Below the pieces are notes generated by a model. It was given only the letters and a program-made list of their open reading frames with translations. It was not told where the DNA came from and did no database searches. DNA of 18,693 nt from Thermoplasmatales archaeon (GTDB lineage: Archaea > Thermoplasmatota > E2 > DHVEG-1), in NCBI GenBank assembly GCA_023128855.1, contig JAGMDE010000033.1, positions 1 through 18,693 on the forward strand, given 5' to 3'. Below, in pieces: positions 1 through 7,140 of this stretch; position 1 is the first letter of the stretch; each line of letters starts with the position of its first letter. The translations under genes were made by a program, and so were the position numbers.

Positions 1-54
1 CAACTGAATGTCAAGTTCTTCTATATCTGTTTTACATAGCTCACTTTCCGTCAT
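1..54 (-). CDS. 5' end of an unidentified gene (partial)
   Basis: Only the first 18 codons are inside the window; they read MTESELCKTDIEELDIQL and run off the left edge. The chosen ATG is preceded by a strong SD, GAGGAG, six bases upstream. An in-frame ATG seven codons earlier (position 75) is an alternative: a TATA-like element at about 105-112 would place transcription start near 80, so a nearly leaderless start at 75 is possible. The acidic, hydrophilic N-terminus gives no clue to function, and no family is recognised. Confidence 0.55.
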   Translation of the reverse strand, partial: MTESELCKTDIEELDIQL

Positions 55-129
55 TAAACTCTCCTCTTCTTGCATAGTACACCATTCACATATACACTTG
101 CTAGTTATAAAACTTAAGGTTTAATTTAA

Positions 130-243
130 TGCAGGGGAAGGGATTCGAACCCTCGGACTCCTTCGAGACAGGATGTCTCATCGAACCCTTATTTTGATCA
201 GATCTTAAGTCCTGCGCCGTTGGCCAGGCTTGGCTACCCCTGC
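130..243 (-). tRNA. tRNA-Leu (anticodon UAA) with a 29-nt intron
   Basis: The reverse complement folds as a tRNA: acceptor GCAGGGG/CCCCTGC, a D arm with GCC/GGC stem, anticodon stem CAGGA/TCCTG closing the loop CTTAAGA (anticodon UAA), a long variable arm with a CTC/GAG stem (class II, as expected for Leu), a T arm with loop TTCGAAT, and discriminator A. The exons occupy 243-204 and 174-130, and the mature tRNA is 85 nt without CCA. The 29-nt interruption at 203-175 follows anticodon position 37, the standard archaeal site for splicing at a bulge-helix-bulge. Its ends can form a short helix (TCTGATC with GATGAGA, one mismatch). Exact splice bonds could be shifted by one or two bases. Confidence 0.93.
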
Positions 244-397
244 AACATCAACCTGAATAATAAGGATAATATTAACATTTTTGGAAAACAAAGAAAAAAA
301 ACATTATTTATGATGAAAAAGATTATATCGGGAGGAAAGATTCATATATAGCATCTTAAAATATTAGTAGTTAATAAAAACCTATACTGGAGTTTAG

Positions 398-1300
398 ATG
401 AAAGATCTTAAAAAAATAATATCTCTGGCAATTATTCTTTTATTTTTAGGAACTGCAATAGTTCCAAAGTTTAACGCACAAGTTTTAAACTTAAATTCGT
501 CAATAGATAATTCTAAAGAGAGCATTAGTGTTGTATGTCATTTAAAAGATCAAATTGGACGAACAAGAATAGAAAGCACATTAACAACCTATGAGTTAGA
601 AAAACTTCGCGAAACTCTTAATGAAACACAAAAGGCAATACTTACAATTTATTCAAATGGTGCAGCTGAAAAAGAGAAAACAAATGCATATAATGTTTTG
701 AAAAAATCCTTTTTAGAATTAAATCAATTTGAATTACTTCCAAATGAGATAAAAGAGCAAGATTTTATCAATTTAGTAACTGGAGTCATCAATAATGAAA
801 AACACAAGAAATTCATTGAATTTTTTACTCGCTTATTAGAATTTAAGTCAAAATTTAAAAGAAATTCTGAGGGCGATTTAACTGAAGGCATTGCAATTGT
901 TGGTTGGGGTTCAAACGTTCGAACAAGTTTTTATTTCAACGCATTTAGTCCGCTTATTGCATTTATTGGTAATAATATTGCAGAAAAAATCTGGGGAATG
1001 CCTGAAGAATTGGCTCAAGCATTTTTTTTGTATTTGTTAATGTGGGTTCCGATGATTAGAGGCATGATAGGAGTAATGAATGTATTTTCAAATATTTGGG
1101 AAGATCATAATATATCAGGTCTTTTTGGAGATCCTGATGATGGAAAATTAAATACTGGAAATTTTTCAAATTCATTTTTTATTTTTAGCATGGGGTTATG
1201 GATTGAAATACCGTTGCAATACTGTGATAAGTATCCATTTTATGAATCAGAGTGGTTTTTTGCTGGATTTGCAGCGTGGGTCGGAACGGAAATACAATAA
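398..1300 (+). CDS. Exported or membrane-anchored protein of unknown function
   Basis: A 300-residue protein with no recognised family. Residues 1-24 are a classical leader: a basic start (MKDLKK) and then a hydrophobic core up to about residue 23, so the protein is probably secreted or held by this segment. Residues 40-130 are charged and mostly helical. A glycine/aromatic-rich part begins at about 165 (AIVGWGSNVRTSFYFNAF), and a second hydrophobic stretch lies at about 208-228 (FFLYLLMWVPMIRGMIGVM) and could cross the membrane. The C-terminus is rich in Trp, Phe and Tyr. The ATG has an SD (GGAG, 5 nt away), and a TATA-like box at about 343-350 would give a leader of some 25 nt. It is monocistronic, between two oppositely oriented tRNA genes. 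This style of leader is common in exported proteins of Thermoplasmatota-like archaea (general knowledge). Confidence 0.8.
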   Translation: MKDLKKIISLAIILLFLGTAIVPKFNAQVLNLNSSIDNSKESISVVCHLKDQIGRTRIESTLTTYELEKLRETLNETQKAILTIYSNGAAEKEKTNAYNVLKKSFLELNQFELLPNEIKEQDFINLVTGVINNEKHKKFIEFFTRLLEFKSKFKRNSEGDLTEGIAIVGWGSNVRTSFYFNAFSPLIAFIGNNIAEKIWGMPEELAQAFFLYLLMWVPMIRGMIGVMNVFSNIWEDHNISGLFGDPDDGKLNTGNFSNSFFIFSMGLWIEIPLQYCDKYPFYESEWFFAGFAAWVGTEIQ

Positions 1301-1311
1301 ATTAAAATGAG

Positions 1312-1383
1312 TGCGGGCACCGGGAGTCGAACCCGGGCAGAGGGCTTGGAAGGCCCTAATCATAACCACTAGATCACACCCGC
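1312..1383 (-). tRNA. tRNA-Gly (anticodon UCC)
   Basis: The reverse complement gives acceptor strands GCGGGTG and TGCCCGC (with two G-U pairs), a D arm, anticodon stem AGGGC/GCCCT around the loop CTTCCAA (anticodon UCC), a T arm CCGGG-TTCGACT-CCCGG, and discriminator A. No intron, and CCA is not encoded. It ends 12 bp from the stop of the oppositely transcribed exported-protein gene. Candidate TATA elements for it lie at about 1397-1420. Confidence 0.95.
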
Positions 1384-1437
1384 TTGTTTTTTTATGAGAT
1401 ATACAAAGTCTTCATAATATTTTCCGTCTTTCTAAAT

Positions 1438-1446
1438 CATATATAG
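1438..1446 (+). promoter_or_regulatory. TATA box for the pgl-rpe run; probably a leaderless transcript
   Basis: The sequence CATATATAG is centred near 1442, about 28-32 nt before the GTG at 1474, and no SD precedes that GTG. In archaea this spacing puts transcription start at or very near the start codon. The same sequence read on the other strand is also TATA-like, so weak firing toward tRNA-Gly cannot be excluded. Confidence 0.55.
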
Positions 1447-1473
1447 AGTTTTTTGATATAGTTTTATATTAGC

Positions 1474-2193
1474 GTGAAAGATACACAGATTTGCAGAAAC
1501 ATGGTAGAAATTTTATTTGAAAAAGGGGAGATTTATAAAAAAATATCTTCAGTTATCGCTAATTCAATAAACCAAATTTTATCAGAAAAAGATGAAGTAA
1601 TATTAGGATTACCTGGAGGTAGAAGTATTTCCAATATTCTTCAATTCTTAAAAATGGAAAACATTGATTGGAATAAAATCCATGTTTTCATGATTGATGA
1701 AAGATTAGTACCAATAGATGATGACGAAAGTAATTTTAAGTTAATAGAACAGGGTTTATCAGATATTATACCAATCAAAAATTTACATCCTTTTTATTAT
1801 AATGAGACAAAGGAAGACCATGGTCTTTTAGATTATAAAGAAGAAATTATGAAATATGGTGGAAAATATGACATAATTCTTGTAAGTTCAGGAGAAGACG
1901 GTCATATCGGTGCATTATACCCCAATCATTCATCCATTCGTGATGAATCCAATTACTTAATATCAATGAATAACTCTCCTAAACCTCCATCAAAAAGAAT
2001 AAGTATTTCAAAAAAAATTTTATTAAAGTCAAAGATAGGTATTCTAATATTTGTGGGAGACATGAAAAGAGAAGCTTATTCAAATTTTTTAGATGAAGAA
2101 ATTGATATAACTATGTGCCCTGCAAAATTAGTAGCACAACTACCTGAATCATTTGTTTTAACAGATATAGAATTAAAAGAGGAGATTGTATGA
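1474..2193 (+). CDS. pgl: 6-phosphogluconolactonase (NagB/RpiA/DevB fold)
   Basis: Hydrolyses 6-phosphogluconolactone to 6-phosphogluconate, the second step of the oxidative pentose phosphate pathway, in the cytoplasm. At 239 residues it has the usual length for the family. Visible motifs: LGLPGGRS (residues 44-51, phosphate-binding loop), MIDER (73-77), the signature GEDGHIGALYPN (140-151) and SPKPPSKRIS (168-177) near the active site. The hexosamine-deaminase relatives have different motifs, so the lactonase reading is firm. The start is GTG at 1474, chosen because of the TATA box some 30 nt upstream; ATG at 1501 (residue 10) is possible. The stop overlaps the next start by 4 bp (ATGA), so rpe is translationally coupled to it. 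Confidence 0.92.
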   Translation: MKDTQICRNMVEILFEKGEIYKKISSVIANSINQILSEKDEVILGLPGGRSISNILQFLKMENIDWNKIHVFMIDERLVPIDDDESNFKLIEQGLSDIIPIKNLHPFYYNETKEDHGLLDYKEEIMKYGGKYDIILVSSGEDGHIGALYPNHSSIRDESNYLISMNNSPKPPSKRISISKKILLKSKIGILIFVGDMKREAYSNFLDEEIDITMCPAKLVAQLPESFVLTDIELKEEIV

Positions 2194-2822
2194 TAAACAA
2201 AACAATAATCCCTGCAATAATTGCAAAATCACAGGAAGAATTAGACGAATTGTTATCAAAAGTAACAGATATAGTAGAAATTGCACAACTTGATGTAATG
2301 GATGAAAAATTTGTACCAAACACTTCGTTATTTTTTGATTTTAGATTACCTAAGACTTCTTGCCTATTTGAGGCACATTTAATGATAGAAGATCCAGAAA
2401 CATGGATAAAGGATAACTGGCAAAAAGTGGATACAATTCTTGTACACTATGAATCTTGCAATGATCCAAAAAGTATAATCTCCAATGTTAAAAATAAGGG
2501 TAAAAAAGTCGGTTTTGTTTTAAATCCGGAAACACCGATTCAAAATCTTTCAGATTTTATAGATGATATTAATCAAGTATTGATAATGACTGTTAACCCT
2601 GGTTTTTACGGTAGCCCTTTCCTACCTGAAATGTTGGATAAAATTACAGAGTTAAGAAATATGAAGCCTGATCTTGATATTGAAGTTGATGGAGGCGTTA
2701 CAGATAAAACAATTAGCCTTGTTGACAAGGCAGGTGCAAATATGTTTGTTTCAGGCTCATATATTATGAAAGCAAAAAATGTTGAAGACTCCATTAACAG
2801 CTTAAAGACATTAATAGAATAG
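2190..2822 (+). CDS. rpe: Ribulose-phosphate 3-epimerase (divergent metal site)
   Basis: Interconverts ribulose 5-phosphate and xylulose 5-phosphate in the pentose phosphate pathway. It is a 210-residue TIM barrel with typical segments AQLDVMDEKFVPN (32-44), EAHLMIEDPETW (61-72), LIMTVNPGFYG (131-141), EVDGGV (165-170) and GANMFVSGS (182-190). The metal ligands Asp35, His63 and Asp167 are present. The first ligand, normally His in an HxD motif, is Gln33; the usual Gly of MDG is Glu39; and the early Ser of the PSI motif is Ala9. The barrel is otherwise intact, so it may be an active variant or have shifted specificity. The SD GAGGAG lies inside the end of pgl. The neighbouring lactonase supports a pentose phosphate role. 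Confidence 0.88.
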   Translation: MINKTIIPAIIAKSQEELDELLSKVTDIVEIAQLDVMDEKFVPNTSLFFDFRLPKTSCLFEAHLMIEDPETWIKDNWQKVDTILVHYESCNDPKSIISNVKNKGKKVGFVLNPETPIQNLSDFIDDINQVLIMTVNPGFYGSPFLPEMLDKITELRNMKPDLDIEVDGGVTDKTISLVDKAGANMFVSGSYIMKAKNVEDSINSLKTLIE

Positions 2823-2831
2823 ATGGTATAA

Positions 2832-3959
2832 TTGGTTGTAAAAGAAATCAAAGCAAAATCTATTTTGCGTAAACATAAAAGAATTGATTCTTGGTTTATA
2901 TCTCAATATGGGATGAATTTTTATAGAGGGTGCAAACACAACTGTGTATATTGTGATGGACGCTCAGAAGGTTATTATGTTGAGGGAGAGTTTGGAGAAG
3001 ATGTTTGGGTAAAAGTAAATGCTATAGAGCTTCTTAGAAAAGAATTGGATCCTAGACGAAAACGGACTCCACTTAAACCTTGTTTTATAATGCTAGGTGG
3101 AGGGGTAGGTGATAGCTATCAACCTATTGAAGAAAAATATAAGCTTAGTAGAAAAGCTCTTCAATTGTTACACAACTTCAATTTACCAGTTTCAATTCTT
3201 ACAAAATCAACATTAATTGAACGTGATATTGACATTATAAAAAAAATAAATGAAAGGAAGAGAGCAATTGTAAGCTTTAGTTTTTCTTCAGTTGATGAAA
3301 AGATTAGTAGCATCTTTGAACCTGGAGTTCCACCGCCAAGAAAGAGATTGGAAACACTTCATCTCTTTAAAAATGAAGGCATTGCATGTGGCATGTTTTT
3401 AATGCCAGTTATTCCTTTTATTACAGATACACCTACAGTAATGGAGAGAACAATTAGAAAGGCAAAGGAAATCGATTTGGATTTCATAATCTTTGCAGGT
3501 ATGACACTAAAAGATGGTAGACAGAAAAATTATTTTTTAGATACATTAAAGGAAAATTATCCACACCTTATTCCAGAATATTCAAATATTTATAAGAAAG
3601 ACATCTGGGGAGGACCAGTAAGTAATTATCAAGAGTCAATACATAAAACATTTAATAGCATATCAAAGAAATATAAGATACCAAGACGTATTCCAGCACA
3701 TCTTTTCGATGATATTTTAAGTGAGAATGATTTAGTAAGAGTAATCTTAGAACACTTAGAGTATTTACTGAAATTAGAGGGAAAAGAATCTTCATATAGA
3801 TGGGCTGCAAACTCAATTGCAAAATTAACTGAGCCATTATCTAATATGAAAAAGGATTTGAGAAGAATTAATGGGGTTGGTCCAACAACTGAGAGGATAA
3901 TATTAGAAATACTTGAAACAGGCACTTCATCTTATTATGAAAAACTATTAACTGGCTAA
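2832..3959 (+). CDS. Radical SAM protein (SplB-like) with C-terminal HhH domain
   Basis: A 375-residue protein. The [4Fe-4S]-binding motif is C34-x3-C38-x2-C41 within YRGCKHNCVYCDGR, followed by a glycine-rich SAM segment (LGGGVGDSYQP, about 89-99) and later barrel strands. This pattern matches the COG1533/spore-photoproduct-lyase-like group, many of whose members have no known substrate. The last 70 residues contain YRWAANSIAKL and then INGVGPTTERIILEIL (346-361), a helix-hairpin-helix like that at the N-terminus of family X DNA polymerases, suggesting nucleic-acid contact. The start is TTG at 2832: the nearby ATG at 2823 meets a stop after two codons, and the next in-frame ATG (residue 28) would remove conserved sequence. 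There is no good SD; the gene lies 9 bp after rpe and is probably co-transcribed. Its 3' end overlaps the opposing ACT gene by 4 bp. The substrate is unknown. Confidence 0.85.
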   Translation: MVVKEIKAKSILRKHKRIDSWFISQYGMNFYRGCKHNCVYCDGRSEGYYVEGEFGEDVWVKVNAIELLRKELDPRRKRTPLKPCFIMLGGGVGDSYQPIEEKYKLSRKALQLLHNFNLPVSILTKSTLIERDIDIIKKINERKRAIVSFSFSSVDEKISSIFEPGVPPPRKRLETLHLFKNEGIACGMFLMPVIPFITDTPTVMERTIRKAKEIDLDFIIFAGMTLKDGRQKNYFLDTLKENYPHLIPEYSNIYKKDIWGGPVSNYQESIHKTFNSISKKYKIPRRIPAHLFDDILSENDLVRVILEHLEYLLKLEGKESSYRWAANSIAKLTEPLSNMKKDLRRINGVGPTTERIILEILETGTSSYYEKLLTG

Positions 3960-4591
3960 AATTTTAAAAACTTCATTACAGTTGGTATATCATCTTCAGA
4001 AATTACAAAGATAGTATCAACCCAACAGCTCATTGTTTCAACAATGTTTATACCACTTCTGGCAAATTGAGAATAAATATATGCAACAACTCCGGGTGTG
4101 TCTTCCATTTCTTTTGGGCTTTTTATTGTTATCATCACTAAATTTTCTGATATTTTAATGATATTTTTTCCAAAAATTAGTTTTAGATTTCCAAGATGTT
4201 TTTCTGAGGTAATTATTGTAAATACTTTTGATCCTTCTATTGCATAAAATGTATCAGTATCTTTTCGTATTTTCTTTTCTAATTCAATAACCTTACTGTA
4301 ATAGCCAGCTTTTTCAACAATACAAACAATAATTTTGTTTTTTATTTCCAGTTCACTTTTCTTTAAAACATTCAGAATTTTGTCTTCTAAAATTGTTTCA
4401 TCTTTAATTTTTTGTTCGTATCGTCTACAAGCAATTAGGATTGCTTCCATGCTGGTCTTTTTATCAATATCTAGATCTTTAGCTATTTTTCTTGATAATT
4501 TTGAATAGTTAATAATGCCTTTCTTTAAACAATCAAGAATGCTAGGATGTTCTGAAAGATATTTTTTTGTTAATTCAGTTGTAGTTGTCAT
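3956..4591 (-). CDS. ACT-domain protein, predicted regulator of amino-acid metabolism
   Basis: A 211-residue cytoplasmic protein resembling the archaeal group described as predicted regulators with an ACT domain (COG2150). Residues 1-70 are helical and may be a DNA-binding or dimerisation part (KYLSEHPSILDCLKKGIINY, then KLSRKIAKDLDIDKKT). The middle is a second alpha/beta region, and residues 158-211 form the ACT domain (EDTPGVVAYIYSQFARSGIN, then IVETMSCWVDTIFVI). ACT domains usually bind amino acids. The gene is divergent from argG, so control of arginine or a related pathway is a reasonable inference, not shown directly. A TATA box (TTATATAAT on the minus strand, about 4613-4621) lies 26 nt upstream of the ATG with no SD, implying a leaderless mRNA. 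Confidence 0.8.
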   Translation of the reverse strand: MTTTTELTKKYLSEHPSILDCLKKGIINYSKLSRKIAKDLDIDKKTSMEAILIACRRYEQKIKDETILEDKILNVLKKSELEIKNKIIVCIVEKAGYYSKVIELEKKIRKDTDTFYAIEGSKVFTIITSEKHLGNLKLIFGKNIIKISENLVMITIKSPKEMEDTPGVVAYIYSQFARSGINIVETMSCWVDTIFVISEDDIPTVMKFLKF

Positions 4592-4631
4592 AAAATGTAA
4601 TTTGTCTTGACATTATATAAATGTTTCTTTT

Positions 4632-4665
4632 AGGACATATTTGTTTAATATAAAACAAATGTTCT
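4632..4665. promoter_or_regulatory. Imperfect inverted repeat between the ACT regulator and argG
   Basis: The left arm AGGACATATTTGTTT (4632-4646) and right arm AAAACAAATGTTCT (4652-4665) pair apart from a 2-nt bulge and one mismatch, around a 5-nt centre. It lies just upstream of the TATA box of the minus-strand ACT gene and about 45-80 nt upstream of the argG promoter region (TTAATAAAAAT, about 4709-4719). This position fits a shared operator, possibly for the ACT-linked regulator; the binding factor is inferred only. Confidence 0.5.
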
Positions 4666-4745
4666 ATTTAAAACATAATTATCAAGGTTTGTTTTATCCA
4701 GGTCACCATTAATAAAAATCTATAGTAAAATCGACAACAGATAAC

Positions 4746-5990
4746 ATGAAACCAAAAGTAATACTTGCATATAGCGGCGGTCTTGATACATCTGTAATAT
4801 TAAAATGGTTGGCAAACAAAGGCTACGATATAATAGCATACATTGCTGATGTTGGCCAAAACGAAGACTTTAATGCAATAAAAGAAAAAGCACTAAAAAC
4901 AGGTGCATCTAAGGTTTACATAGAAGATTTAAAAAAAGAACTAGTTGAAAACTATATTTTTCAAGCAGTCAAAGCAAACGCCGTCTATGAGGGACAATAT
5001 CTTTTAGGTACTGCTATTTCAAGGCCAATAATCGCAAAAAAACAGGTTGAAATTGCTCAAAAAGAAAACACTAACATTTTAGCACATGGATGTACAGGAA
5101 AAGGTAATGATCAGGTTAGATTTGAATTAATTTGGATGAAACTCATGCCAAATGTGGAAATTATAAGTCCTTGGAAGGACAAGGAATGGCTGGAACAATT
5201 TAGTGGAAGATCTGATTTGATAAATTATGCAAAAGAAGAGGGAATTCCAATAGATGTTAGCCTTAAAAAACCATATAGCACAGATGAAAATTTAATGCAT
5301 ATAAGCTTCGAAGCAGGAATGTTAGAAGATACAAGTATGAAACCAGATCCAGAGATGTTTAAATTAACAATCTCTCCTATGGACGCTCCAAATAAAGAAA
5401 TAGAAATATGCATAGAATTCGAAAAAGGGATACCGATTAAAGTGACAAATCTTACAGAGGATATTCAAGTTGGAGGATCTCTTGAGTTATTCTTATATCT
5501 AAATGAACTAGCATCTTTAAATGGGATTGGAAGGATAGATATTGTAGAGAATCGTTTTGTCGGGATTAAATCACGTGGTGTTTATGAAACACCAGCTGGA
5601 ACAATACTGTTTAAGGCACATAAAGACATAGAGAGTATTACACTTGATCGAGAGGTAATGCATCTAAAAGAGCTTATTTCACCGATTATTGCAAAATTCA
5701 TTTACAATGGTTTTTGGTTTTCACCAGAAATGGATTTTTTAATGGCAGCTGTGAATAAGAGTCAAGAAAACGTATCTGGTAAAGTATATATGACTTTGTA
5801 CAAAGGTAATGTAATCATTACTGGTCGAGAGTCTCAGTTTTCCCTATATGACGAAGCATTGTCAAGTATGGACAAAGAAGGTGGCTATGATCAAAAAGAC
5901 GCTGCCGGGTTCATAAAAATCAATGGGTTGCGACTTAAACTTAAAGGTGAAAAAAATGAAGCTTTGGCAACAGAAATATCAACTAAATAA
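4746..5990 (+). CDS. argG: Argininosuccinate synthase
   Basis: Joins citrulline and aspartate with ATP to give argininosuccinate, the penultimate step of arginine synthesis. The 414-residue protein starts with the nucleotide-binding loop AYSGGLDTS (8-16), followed by YIADVGQ (32-38), GCTGKGNDQVRFE (115-127), KKPYSTDENL and SRGVYETPAG, all hallmarks of ArgG. The length is normal or slightly long. A TATA-like element at about 4709-4719 puts transcription start near the ATG, so the message is nearly leaderless. Its 3' end overlaps argH by 35 bp. Confidence 0.97.
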   Translation: MKPKVILAYSGGLDTSVILKWLANKGYDIIAYIADVGQNEDFNAIKEKALKTGASKVYIEDLKKELVENYIFQAVKANAVYEGQYLLGTAISRPIIAKKQVEIAQKENTNILAHGCTGKGNDQVRFELIWMKLMPNVEIISPWKDKEWLEQFSGRSDLINYAKEEGIPIDVSLKKPYSTDENLMHISFEAGMLEDTSMKPDPEMFKLTISPMDAPNKEIEICIEFEKGIPIKVTNLTEDIQVGGSLELFLYLNELASLNGIGRIDIVENRFVGIKSRGVYETPAGTILFKAHKDIESITLDREVMHLKELISPIIAKFIYNGFWFSPEMDFLMAAVNKSQENVSGKVYMTLYKGNVIITGRESQFSLYDEALSSMDKEGGYDQKDAAGFIKINGLRLKLKGEKNEALATEISTK

Positions 5991-7140
5991 ACAGATAGAA
6001 GCATTTACAGTCGGCAATGATTATTTGCTTGATCAAAAACTTGTCAAATATGATTGTCTTGGATCTATTGCTCATGTGAAAATGCTTAATAAAATTGGAA
6101 TTCTTGATAAAACGGAATCAGACAAATTGACTATGGCATTATATGAAATCATAAAATTAGATGGTAACAAGGCTTTTATCATTAAACAAGAAGATGAAGA
6201 CTGTCATACTGCAATTGAAAATTTTCTTATTAAAAAATTGGGCGATTGTGGAAAAAAAATTCATACTGCCCGATCAAGAAATGATCAAGTCCTAACCGCT
6301 TTGAGATTATTCTATAAAGATGAAATAAAATGCATTACTGAATTAATGGACAATCTGATTAAAACATTAGTTGCAATTAAACAAAAATATGGCTCTGTTG
6401 AAATACCAGGGTATACACATATGCAAAAAGCAATGCCTTCTTCAGTTGGTTTATGGGCAGAGGCTTTTGCTGAGTCAATGAATGATAACAAGCTATTGTT
6501 ATTAGATATATTCAAATTAGTAGATCAGTCACCCTTAGGGACTGGAGCAGGCTATGGATTACCAATTGAAGTAGATCGTGAAACAATAGCTGAATGCCTT
6601 GGTTTTAGTAAAATACAGAAAAATCCAATCTATGTTCAGAACAGTAGGGGTAAGTTTGAATCTACAATACTCCACGGTTTGTCTCAAATAATGTTTGATC
6701 TAAATAAAATGGCATCAGATCTTTTACTATTCAGTATTCCTGAGCTAGGTTATTTTCAATTACCTACTGAATTTTGTACAGGAAGTTCAATTATGCCTCA
6801 TAAAAAAAATCCTGATGTTTTAGAAATTATTAGAGCAAAATATCATCAAATAGTTGCATTTGAATTTGAAATTAAAAACAATATTGCTAATCTTATCTCT
6901 GGTTATAATCGTGACATACAACTTACAAAAAAACCTGTTATTTGCGGATTTGAAGTAACCAAGAATACAATTCAGATTATGATTAAAGTTTTAGCACAGC
7001 TTAAGGTTAATAAAATCAAATGTAAAAATGCAATGACAAAGGAATTGTATGCTACAGATAAGGTATACAAAATTATCAAGAAAGGTGTTCCTTTTAGGGA
7101 AGCCTATAAAGAAATTTCCCAAGAATATGAAACTACTTGA
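5956..7140 (+). CDS. argH: Argininosuccinate lyase, short C-terminus
   Basis: Splits argininosuccinate into arginine and fumarate, the last step of arginine synthesis. Recognised motifs are HTARSRNDQV (103-112), GYTHMQKAMP (152-161, with the catalytic Thr-His) and the fumarase/aspartase signature GSSIMPHKKNP (276-286), whose Ser278 is in the catalytic loop. ATG 5956 is chosen because AAGGTGA sits 5 nt before it and the protein then begins MKLWQQ, as family members do; an in-frame ATG at 5923 has no such site. The product is 394 residues, some 60-70 shorter than typical ArgH: the sequence stops soon after GVPFREAYKEI, so the last helices are missing. Both substrate-binding domains look complete. 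Translation is coupled to argG, and the 3' end overlaps the opposing GH13 gene by 8 bp. Confidence 0.95.
   Translation: MKLWQQKYQLNKQIEAFTVGNDYLLDQKLVKYDCLGSIAHVKMLNKIGILDKTESDKLTMALYEIIKLDGNKAFIIKQEDEDCHTAIENFLIKKLGDCGKKIHTARSRNDQVLTALRLFYKDEIKCITELMDNLIKTLVAIKQKYGSVEIPGYTHMQKAMPSSVGLWAEAFAESMNDNKLLLLDIFKLVDQSPLGTGAGYGLPIEVDRETIAECLGFSKIQKNPIYVQNSRGKFESTILHGLSQIMFDLNKMASDLLLFSIPELGYFQLPTEFCTGSSIMPHKKNPDVLEIIRAKYHQIVAFEFEIKNNIANLISGYNRDIQLTKKPVICGFEVTKNTIQIMIKVLAQLKVNKIKCKNAMTKELYATDKVYKIIKKGVPFREAYKEISQEYETT

Noticed and set aside
310..316. ATGATGA resembling a C box of a C/D guide RNA
   Set aside because: No matching D box or C'/D' elements at usual distances, and it precedes an ordinary promoter.
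2606..2851. 81-codon minus-strand frame across the end of rpe
   Set aside because: Antisense to conserved rpe sequence, without translation signals.
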